In this document: one piece after another, positions 1 through 5,205 of the stretch | Layout: every line of letters begins with the position of its first letter | Position numbering within the stretch: the first letter of the stretch is position 1 | Origin: Bacteroidales bacterium | Lineage (GTDB): Bacteria > Bacteroidota > Bacteroidia > Bacteroidales > Muribaculaceae | Direction of reading: 5' to 3' | Length of the DNA: 5,205 bases | Assembly (NCBI GenBank): GCA_004553485.1 | Contig: SFLG01000092.1 | Span: 1 to 5,205, forward strand | Notes under the pieces: model-generated | Databases searched by the model: none | Told to the model about the DNA's origin: nothing | The model's input: the letters and a program-made list of their open reading frames with translations, nothing else | Translations under genes and position numbers: made by a program

Positions 1-9
1 GGCGATGCA

Positions 10-39
10 CAAAGGTACATAAATTTGCGATAAAAACAA
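10..39 (-). promoter_or_regulatory. Bacteroidota-type promoter for a gene left of the window
   Basis: On the minus strand there is a perfect -7 box, TACCTTTG (10-17), preceded after 19 bases by TTG (37-39), matching the TTG / TAnnTTTG arrangement recognised by the Bacteroidota primary sigma factor. Transcription would begin within the first few bases of the window and run out to the left, so the gene served is not visible. The TTG lies inside the distal arm of the efp terminator hairpin, so the end of one transcription unit and the start of the next share sequence. The motif match is seen directly; promoter activity is inferred. Confidence 0.55.
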
Positions 40-77
40 CAGGCCGGCGCTATCGGTTATGCGTCGGCCTGTTGTTT
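34..77 (-). terminator. Intrinsic terminator of efp
   Basis: Arms 34-50 and 61-77 are inverted repeats of 17 bases around a 10-base loop. On the minus strand the hairpin is followed by a T-rich run (GTTGTTTTTA), the form of a Rho-independent terminator, about 30 bases past the efp stop codon. The only imperfection pairs positions 47 and 64: it is a tolerated G-U pair in a plus-strand transcript but an A-C mismatch in the minus-strand transcript. The plus-strand side is not followed by a T run, so the element should work mainly for efp. Confidence 0.85.
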
Positions 78-107
78 GACTGTAAATTATTGTGCTTGGG
101 CGTCGCC

Positions 108-674
108 TCAGGCTGTTATGCGCTTGACGTAGCTGCCGTCGCGGGTGTCGATTTCGACAGAGTCGCCTTCGTTGACGAAGAGGGGCACACGAACCTCGGC
201 GCCGGTCTCGAGAGTGGCGGGCTTGAGGGTGTTGGTGGCGGTGTCGCCCTTGATGCCGGGTTCGGTGTAGGTGACCTTAAGAACCACCTTGGTGGGCATT
301 TCGGCAAAGAGGATGGTGTTGGTCGATGCGTCGCTGACAACCTCTACGGTGTCGCCTTCTTTCATGAAATCGGCGCCGGTTACCATTTCCTTGTTGATAG
401 GCACCTGCTCAAAGGTTTCGTTGTTCATGAAGATGTCGTCCTGTCCGTCGTTGTAGAGGAACTGATAGGGGCGACGCTCTACGGATACGTCCTCGAGTTT
501 CTCGCCGATGTTGAAGCGGCGCTCGAGCACGCGGCCGTCAACCACGTTCTTCAGTTTGGTGCGCATGAAAGTGTTGCCCTTACCGGGTTTTACATGCAGG
601 AAGTCGATGCAGAAGTACAGGCTATTGTCCATACGGATGCAGGTTCCGATTTTGATGTCCTGAGCGTTAATCAT
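108..674 (-). CDS. efp: Translation elongation factor P (EF-P)
   Basis: EF-P binds ribosomes stalled between the P and E sites and speeds peptide-bond formation, chiefly at runs of prolines; it is a cytosolic tRNA-shaped protein. The 188 residues match the usual family length. Three beta-barrel domains are expected: a KOW-like N-terminal domain (about 1-62) and two OB-fold domains (about 65-127 and 130-188). The domain I loop reads VKPGKGN, placing Lys32 at the tip that contacts the P-site tRNA, equivalent to the modified Lys34 of E. coli. The C-terminal signature is intact at 151-170 (K151, A153, G158, V163-P164, G170). The MINAQDIK start is the one I know from Bacteroides EF-P. The leader just before the ATG is AT-rich with no Shine-Dalgarno sequence, as is normal in this phylum. 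No modification enzyme is encoded nearby, so the state of Lys32 is unknown. The gene is intact, with its own promoter candidate and terminator. Confidence 0.97.
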   Translation of the reverse strand: MINAQDIKIGTCIRMDNSLYFCIDFLHVKPGKGNTFMRTKLKNVVDGRVLERRFNIGEKLEDVSVERRPYQFLYNDGQDDIFMNNETFEQVPINKEMVTGADFMKEGDTVEVVSDASTNTILFAEMPTKVVLKVTYTEPGIKGDTATNTLKPATLETGAEVRVPLFVNEGDSVEIDTRDGSYVKRITA

Positions 675-762
675 ATATCTTGTGTTATAATGTAATTAGT
701 TGCAGATTTTATCTGTTTGGGCACGCCGGCCCGGCGACCCTGTCGGCCCACCTGTCGGTTTG
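675..762 (-). other. Structured 5' leader of efp
   Basis: If the promoter at 769-800 is real, efp mRNA carries an untranslated leader of roughly 88 bases. It contains a GC-rich perfect palindrome (724-729 with 731-736, arms CGCCGG and CCGGCG around one base), which must open a larger loop in RNA. It also has a small hairpin with five-base arms (703-707 with 711-715) and a tandem CCTGTCGG repeat (739-746 and 751-758, plus-strand reading). The last 25 or so bases before the ATG are AT-rich and unstructured. No T run follows the GC-rich palindrome on the minus strand, so it is not a standard terminator of the upstream gene. A regulatory role is speculation. Confidence 0.35.
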
Positions 763-768
763 CGACCG

Positions 769-800
769 CGAAGTTAGCAAAAATTTCGCTTATATACAAA
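769..800 (-). promoter_or_regulatory. Candidate efp promoter
   Basis: Read on the minus strand, TTTG (797-800) is followed after exactly 20 bases by TAACTTCG (769-776), which matches the TAnnTTTG -7 consensus at all but one fixed position. The spacing is right for a Bacteroidota housekeeping promoter, and the element sits in the gap between the phosphoesterase stop and the efp start. It would give efp independent transcription in addition to any read-through from upstream. The motif is visible; the start site is inferred to lie near 762. Confidence 0.55.
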
Positions 801-826
801 CTTTTATGCAAATCCGGGCCTCGACA

Positions 827-2650
827 TTACTGCTTGTGGATGCGGAAGATGGTGCCTTCGATGAGCGAGACAAAGATGTCGCCGCCGGTGGGGTCGACGT
901 CTATGCCGTTGATTTCGCTCACTCCGACAGGCAGGCTCCACAACACTTTACGGGCCTGCGGGTCGACGGCGGTGACGATGCCGCGGCGGCTGCCGGCATA
1001 TACCACGCCGTCCTTCTCGACGACGATGCAGGGCGCGTGCTCGTAGCCAAGGCCCATATCGACGGTCCACAGCTCGTCGAAGGTGTCGCCGGCGGTCGAT
1101 ACGGCCACAAGCTCGCCGTCCATGGTCTTTGCGTAGGCGCGCGTGCCGTCCTCGCTGACGCCGAGGGCCTCGCGGTAGCGATGGCTCTTGTCGCGCCATA
1201 GCTGACGGCCCGTGCGGCGGTCGATGGCGGTCATATAGCGGTCGGGGGCGACGATAATCACTTTGTCGTCGGTGACGACGGGGACGACATTGCCCGGGCC
1301 GAGCATATTGGCTGTCTTGCCGTTGTTCCACACCCACTTCAGACGTCCGTCCTTGAGCGAGACGCAGCGCAGGTTGGTGTCCCAGGCGCCGAAGATGACG
1401 TCGTCGCCGTCGACAACGGGAGCGGCCTGGCAGTAGTTGAACAGCGAGTCGTAGCTCCACACCAGCTTGCCGTTGCGCGGGTTGCGTCGTTCGAGGCGCT
1501 TGTATCCGCCCTGGATGTAAGCTTTGCCGTCGGCGGTGAGCAGGCCGTCGGCAACGTACGGGCCTTCCTTCGATTTCAGTGTCTTTACCGGCTTGCCATC
1601 GGCGGTGACGAACATTATGCCTGTGGCGGTGGGCACGGCCACTTTTCCGGGGGCGGTCACCACAGGACGCGAGAAGAGCGAGGCGCCGGTGGGGATGCTC
1701 CAGCGCAGACGTCCGTCGCCCTTGCCCACGGCGCGGGCCTGGCCGAGCGAGTTGCCGAAGTAGACGTTGTCCTTGTCAAAGCCCAGGCGTGTGAACACCG
1801 AGGCCGAGTCGGCCCACAGGCGTGTCACCTCCCACCCTTCGGGCGAGGTCCACTCGCCCGACTTGTTGTCGGCCAAGGGCTTGTGCGACGTGTTGACGGC
1901 AAAGGCGAATTTGGGGACGGCGGCCTCGCCGATGTTCTTGTTGTAGAAATGTATCCACTCGGGACCCACCTCGACGACGGCGTAGCCGGGCTTGCCGTCG
2001 CGCATGTCCAGGGCACGCGTCATGGCGCCGGGGATGCCGCCGATGTCGTAGGGCTTCCAGGTGTGGTAGTGGCCGTTGATGTGGCCGATGACGGGATAGT
2101 CGAGAAGCACCGACGCGTAGTCGCGCCAGTTGTCGAGGTCGTCCTGTATGGGGTAGTGGTTGAACGACAGCACCTTGTAGCCCGGCTTGGCCTTCTCGGC
2201 CAGCGTGCTGCGCAGCCAGTGCAGGTCTTCCTGCTTGATGTGGCCGTCGCCCATCTTCATATACGGGCCGCAGTTGATGCCCACTATCACCAGCGAGTCG
2301 ACGGTGGCGACGAAGCGGTCGCCGCCGAAGGTGTCGACAAATGTCTTGGTGGCCGACTGGCTCCAGTTGTTCTCGTGGTTGCCCGGCAGAACGTACAGCG
2401 GCAGTGTTATGCCGTCAAGGATTTCCTTGATATTGGCGATTTCTTTGTCGCTGCCCTCATTGGTGAGGTCGCCGTTGACCACGACAAAGTCATAGTCCCC
2501 GCCGTTTATATCGCGCACGGCGTCGCGCAAAGCTTTGTCGTTGGCGTTTCCGGGAGTGACGTGCACATCGCTGAGCACGGCAAAACGTTGGGCCTGTGCC
2601 ACGGTGCCGAGGCTAAGTGCCATCGCCGCCGCAAAATACTTAAATTTCAT
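827..2650 (-). CDS. Secreted calcineurin-like metallophosphoesterase with C-terminal PQQ-type beta-propeller
   Basis: This 607-residue protein has a Sec signal peptide (about 1-20, cleavage after AQA, no lipobox cysteine), so it should act in the periplasm or outside the cell. Residues 22-225 form a metallophosphoesterase domain with all metal-site motifs: D28-x-H30, G60-D61, G90-N91-H92-E93, H165 and G193-H194-Y195-H196. Such domains use a two-metal centre to hydrolyse phosphomono- or diesters; the substrate here cannot be told. From about 272 to the end come about eight blade-like repeats of the PQQ/quinoprotein kind, with tryptophans such as W317, W398, W439, W485, W528 and W571. The last repeat (590-607) is short, as expected if it completes a blade with the first strand. 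The start is firm: the signal peptide begins there, and an in-frame TAA lies five codons upstream. The gene is divergent from dnaG and same-strand with efp. It could be described simply as a PQQ-repeat protein; bound PQQ is not implied, and a binding or scaffold role is as likely. Confidence 0.88.
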   Translation of the reverse strand: MKFKYFAAAMALSLGTVAQAQRFAVLSDVHVTPGNANDKALRDAVRDINGGDYDFVVVNGDLTNEGSDKEIANIKEILDGITLPLYVLPGNHENNWSQSATKTFVDTFGGDRFVATVDSLVIVGINCGPYMKMGDGHIKQEDLHWLRSTLAEKAKPGYKVLSFNHYPIQDDLDNWRDYASVLLDYPVIGHINGHYHTWKPYDIGGIPGAMTRALDMRDGKPGYAVVEVGPEWIHFYNKNIGEAAVPKFAFAVNTSHKPLADNKSGEWTSPEGWEVTRLWADSASVFTRLGFDKDNVYFGNSLGQARAVGKGDGRLRWSIPTGASLFSRPVVTAPGKVAVPTATGIMFVTADGKPVKTLKSKEGPYVADGLLTADGKAYIQGGYKRLERRNPRNGKLVWSYDSLFNYCQAAPVVDGDDVIFGAWDTNLRCVSLKDGRLKWVWNNGKTANMLGPGNVVPVVTDDKVIIVAPDRYMTAIDRRTGRQLWRDKSHRYREALGVSEDGTRAYAKTMDGELVAVSTAGDTFDELWTVDMGLGYEHAPCIVVEKDGVVYAGSRRGIVTAVDPQARKVLWSLPVGVSEINGIDVDPTGGDIFVSLIEGTIFRIHKQ

Positions 2651-2783
2651 TATTGTGCAAGTTTAATTATGTGACTATGGTATTATTGTACAGGTATATT
2701 AATATGTGACGGATCTATTATTTTTAGTCCGTAGGGTTAATCTGTCGTAAAGGTAATAATTTTTTTGTACATTTGCATAACCT
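2651..2783. promoter_or_regulatory. AT-rich divergent intergenic region between the phosphoesterase gene and dnaG
   Basis: This 133-base region is much richer in A and T than the flanking genes and must hold both start regions. Besides the dnaG promoter it contains a ten-base perfect palindrome (2696-2705) and an eight-base direct repeat TATGTGAC (2668-2675 and 2703-2710, 35 bases apart). For the phosphoesterase gene the best -7 candidate is TAAACTTG on the minus strand (2658-2665), one base off consensus and without a recognisable -33 element. The promoter of that gene is therefore unresolved. No small coding region or RNA gene is evident. Confidence 0.5.
2745..2775 (+). promoter_or_regulatory. 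Candidate dnaG promoter, very close to the start codon
   Basis: A perfect -7 box, TACATTTG (2768-2775), is preceded after 20 bases by TCG (2745-2747), one base away from the TTG -33 element. The -7 box ends only eight bases before the dnaG ATG at 2784. With usual Bacteroidota geometry the transcript would begin within a few bases of the ATG, leaving little or no leader. The -7 match is strong but the -33 match is weak, and an additional upstream promoter cannot be excluded. Confidence 0.5.
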
Positions 2784-5051
2784 ATGGCAAAGATTGAACA
2801 CGAGACCGTACTGCGCATCCTCGACACGGCCAACATCGTCGAGGTGGTGAGCGATTTTGTCACGCTTAAAAGGCGCGGCACGGGGTACATAGGCCTGTGC
2901 CCCTTCCACAACGAGCGCACGCCGTCGTTCTCGGTGTCGCCCTCGCGCAACATCTGCAAGTGCTTCAGCTGCGGCAAAGGCGGCTCTCCCGTCAACTTCC
3001 TGATGGAGCTGGAGGGTATGTCGTATGCCGAGGCCCTGCGCTGGCTGGCAAAGAAGTACGGCATCGAAATCAAGGAGCGCGAGATGACCGACAAGGAGCG
3101 CACCGACGCCGCCGACCGCGAGTCGATGCTCGCCGTCAACGACTTTGCCATGCGCTTCTTCGAGAACTACATGCAGGACAGCGCCGAAGGGCGCGACGTG
3201 GGCCTGGCATACTTCCGCGAGCGCGGCATCAGCGACGCCTCGATACGCAAGTTCCACCTTGGCTTCAGCCCCGAGGACAGCACGGCCCTGTACAAAGCCG
3301 CCACGTCCAAGGGCTACAAAGAGGAGTTCCTGCTCAAGACAGGTCTCTGCATGGCCGGCCAGCACGGCGTCTACGACCGCTTCCGCGCCCGCGTCATCTA
3401 CCCCGTCCACGGACTGAGCGGACAGGTGGTGGCCTTTGGCGGACGCACGCTGCGCACCGACAAGAAGATGGCCAAGTACGTCAACTCGCCCGAGTCGTCG
3501 GTATACAGCAAGAAGCGCGAGCTCTACGGCCTCTTCCAGGCCCGCCAGGCCATCACCCGCAACGACAAGGTCATTCTTGTCGAGGGATACATGGACGTCA
3601 TTTCGATGCACCAGAGCGGTGTGGAGAACGTGGTGGCGTCGTCCGGAACGTCGCTCACCGACGAGCAGGTTGTTCTGCTGCGACGCTTCACCAAAAACGT
3701 GACGGTGATTTACGACTCGGACAGCGCCGGCATCAAGGCTGCCCTCCGTGGCGTGGATATGCTGCTCGGGGCCGGGCTCAACGTCAAGGTGCTCTTACTG
3801 CCCGACGGCGACGACCCCGACTCGTTTGCCCAGCACCACAGCAACGAGGAGGTCAAGCAATACCTCGACACGCACGAGACCGACTTCATCAAGTTCAAGA
3901 GCGAAATTCTGCTCAAGGACGCTGCCGACGACCCGCTGCAGCGCGCCCGCGCCATCGCCGACATCGTCAAGTCCATCTCGGTCATCCCCGAGCCCATCAC
4001 GCGCATCGAATATATAAATATGTGTGCGCGCGACTTCGGGCTCAGCGACAAGGTGCTCTCGCAGCAGCTTGCCGTGTTTATGGCACGCAACGAGGAGGAG
4101 CGCGAAAAAGAGCGCCAGCGCCGCAACGCCGCCCGCACGCTCCAGCACCCGATAGGCGGCTCCGCCAATGCCGAGGCCGACGCCCCGGCCACCGACGAGG
4201 CCGACACGCCGGACGACAAGCCACTCGCCCAGCCCGACGAGGCCCTGCGGCGCGCCGTCTCCGGCCAGCAGGCGGGATCTGCCGGCGGAGCCTCGCGCTC
4301 AAAACGACAGAACTACCTCGGCCCCTTCGAGAAGGAGCTGATGCGGTATGTCCTGCGGTACGGGCTGATGTACCTCTGCGACCGGATAACGGAGGAGGGC
4401 GACACGGTGCCGATGTCGGTGCTCGAGTACATCGACTTGCAGCTCCGCGACGACTCCATCGAATTCTGCAACCCGCCCTACCTGCACCTGTGGTCGAGGA
4501 TGTGCGGGATAGCCTCGGGCACATGGGCCGGCGACTTTGCCGCCGAATGTGACCGCCTGGCCGTCGACCGCCAGCACCGCCTGGACGAGGGCATCGACGC
4601 AATCCGCGCCGACGGAACGAGCATCGCCGATATGGAGAAACGCGAGAAGGAGCTCAACGAACGCCTCGACGCCGAGCAGCAGCAGGCGCAGATGCAATAT
4701 GCCCGCCACTACGCCGAGCGCATCCTCTGCTCTGACCCCGACTCCGAGATACGCGCCCTGGCCACCGAACTGGCCGACGACCGCTACACGCTGTCGAAGG
4801 TGCACACCAAATTCCAGAAAATCGAGACGGAGGAAGAACGCCTCACCGAGCTTATCCCGCGCTCGCTATCCGAGCTGAAGAACGCCATCCTCACCTGCAA
4901 CATCGACGACGCCCGCGAGCGCCTGCGCTTAGCCTCACAGAACGGCGACGACATCGCCCCCATCCTGGCCGAGATAGCGCAGCTCAACGTCATCAAAAAC
5001 TCCTTTGCCCACGTCCTCGGCGACCGCATCATCACACCCGGCCATCCCTAA
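2784..5051 (+). CDS. dnaG: DNA primase DnaG
   Basis: DnaG makes the short RNA primers that start lagging-strand synthesis and works with the replicative helicase DnaB at the fork. All parts are present in 755 residues. A CHC2 zinc finger uses C39, H42, C60 and C63 for template binding. An N-terminal catalytic subdomain spans about 110-255. The TOPRIM core has E267 in VEGYMD, D311 and D313 in YDSDSAG, and the acidic D341-G-D-D stretch, which bind the catalytic metals. A charged, Ala/Asp/Pro-rich segment (about 436-508) links to a helical C-terminal domain (about 510-750) with a coiled-coil-like stretch near 612-690, expected to bind helicase. The protein is longer than E. coli DnaG (581 residues), with the excess in the linker and C-terminal region. 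The start is fixed by an in-frame TAA two codons upstream, and MAKIEHETVLRILD aligns with other primase N-termini. There is no Shine-Dalgarno sequence. The frame is intact and the gene appears monocistronic, with a terminator 55 bases downstream. Confidence 0.97.
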   Translation: MAKIEHETVLRILDTANIVEVVSDFVTLKRRGTGYIGLCPFHNERTPSFSVSPSRNICKCFSCGKGGSPVNFLMELEGMSYAEALRWLAKKYGIEIKEREMTDKERTDAADRESMLAVNDFAMRFFENYMQDSAEGRDVGLAYFRERGISDASIRKFHLGFSPEDSTALYKAATSKGYKEEFLLKTGLCMAGQHGVYDRFRARVIYPVHGLSGQVVAFGGRTLRTDKKMAKYVNSPESSVYSKKRELYGLFQARQAITRNDKVILVEGYMDVISMHQSGVENVVASSGTSLTDEQVVLLRRFTKNVTVIYDSDSAGIKAALRGVDMLLGAGLNVKVLLLPDGDDPDSFAQHHSNEEVKQYLDTHETDFIKFKSEILLKDAADDPLQRARAIADIVKSISVIPEPITRIEYINMCARDFGLSDKVLSQQLAVFMARNEEEREKERQRRNAARTLQHPIGGSANAEADAPATDEADTPDDKPLAQPDEALRRAVSGQQAGSAGGASRSKRQNYLGPFEKELMRYVLRYGLMYLCDRITEEGDTVPMSVLEYIDLQLRDDSIEFCNPPYLHLWSRMCGIASGTWAGDFAAECDRLAVDRQHRLDEGIDAIRADGTSIADMEKREKELNERLDAEQQQAQMQYARHYAERILCSDPDSEIRALATELADDRYTLSKVHTKFQKIETEEERLTELIPRSLSELKNAILTCNIDDARERLRLASQNGDDIAPILAEIAQLNVIKNSFAHVLGDRIITPGHP

Positions 5052-5097
5052 GCCAAAATAATTGAACACACAAACACATCCTCCACATAAATCACAT

Positions 5098-5140
5098 AAA
5101 AAAATCGAGGCTGTGTCAAAATAGGCGCAGCCTCTTTTTT
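5098..5140 (+). terminator. dnaG terminator, likely bidirectional
   Basis: GAGGCTG (5107-5113) pairs with CAGCCTC (5128-5134), extended inward by a T-G and a G-C pair, and is followed by six T residues (5135-5140). This is a standard intrinsic terminator for dnaG. A run of seven A residues (5098-5104) just before the stem gives a T run on the minus strand, so it may also stop transcription arriving from the right. Confidence 0.85.
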
Positions 5141-5162
5141 ATAACATGCTGAAAAACATAAA

Positions 5163-5196
5163 ACAAAGCCCTGACTTTCACAAGCCGGGGCTTTGT
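5163..5196 (-). terminator. Terminator of a convergent gene beyond the right edge
   Basis: ACAAAGCCC (5163-5171) pairs perfectly with GGGCTTTGT (5188-5196). Three further inner pairs (5175-5177 with 5182-5184), together with 5172/5187 and 5173/5186, extend the stem to about 15 positions with one mismatch around a four-base loop. On the minus strand the stem runs into a T-rich tail (TTTTATGTTTTT), while on the plus strand it does not. It therefore should end a minus-strand gene lying to the right of the window. Confidence 0.7.
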
Positions 5197-5205
5197 CATG
5201 TCAAA

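Noticed and set aside
20..27. TAAATTTG on the plus strand, a perfect -7 box
   Set aside because: It would transcribe into the efp terminator and antisense to efp, and any -33 element falls outside the window. Short AT-rich matches are common by chance.
72..695. 207-codon plus-strand open frame covering efp
   Set aside because: It starts inside the terminator arm and mirrors the efp codons; no family features are seen.
724..736. GC-rich palindrome as terminator of the phosphoesterase gene
   Set aside because: No T run follows it on the minus strand, and it lies downstream of the efp promoter candidate.
1883..2674. 263-codon plus-strand open frame opposite the phosphoesterase gene
   Set aside because: It lies antisense to a gene with a clear signal peptide and active site. 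The Val/Ala-rich product looks like a complementary-strand shadow.
2724..3611. 295-codon minus-strand open frame opposite dnaG
   Set aside because: It covers the zinc-finger and core coding region of dnaG in antisense and has no recognisable domain.
4008..4026. AT-rich island (GAATATATAAATATG) inside GC-rich dnaG, as an internal promoter or start
   Set aside because: It encodes EYINMC within a continuous helical part of the protein, shows no -7/-33 pair, and no separate product is indicated.
4103..4108. Possible slippery A run in dnaG for programmed frameshifting
   Set aside because: There are only five A residues and the phase does not give an X XXY YYZ heptamer; the frame continues through intact C-terminal sequence.
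2897..4552. 551-codon open frame overlapping dnaG in another plus-strand frame
   Set aside because: The product is dominated by Arg, Ala, His and Pro with no domain signal, typical of a shifted reading of a GC-rich gene. dnaG itself has full catalytic motifs.

Overview
The window reads as ordinary chromosomal DNA from a GC-rich member of the Bacteroidota, most likely a Bacteroidales gut lineage such as Muribaculaceae or an Alistipes-like relative. Three things point there. The EF-P and DnaG proteins closely resemble the Bacteroides type, as judged from memory and not from a search. Start codons lack Shine-Dalgarno sequences and sit in AT-rich leaders. Several intergenic spots match the Bacteroidota promoter signature, a -7 box TAnnTTTG with a TTG or TTTG about 19-21 bases upstream. 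The species cannot be fixed from this sequence alone.

Layout, left to right. At the left edge is a promoter-like element on the minus strand, pointing out of the window and overlapping the tail of the efp terminator. Next comes the terminator itself, then efp (translation elongation factor P, minus strand). A 152-base gap follows; it holds a good candidate efp promoter and a GC-rich, structured efp leader. Upstream of that, also on the minus strand, is a gene for a secreted two-domain protein: a calcineurin-like metallophosphoesterase fused to a PQQ-type beta-propeller. A 133-base AT-rich divergent intergenic region separates it from dnaG (DNA primase, plus strand). After dnaG there is a bidirectional-looking terminator, and then a second hairpin oriented to stop a minus-strand gene that lies beyond the right edge.

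efp and dnaG are housekeeping genes of translation and replication. The phosphoesterase is an envelope or exported protein of unknown substrate, and nothing in the sequence ties it functionally to its neighbours. No terminator is visible between the phosphoesterase gene and efp, so some read-through into efp is plausible. I see no mobile element, CRISPR array, RNA gene or defence system. The points most worth a second look are a dnaG promoter placed so close to the ATG that the mRNA may be leaderless, the phosphoesterase-propeller fusion, and the compact overlap of terminator and promoter at the left edge.
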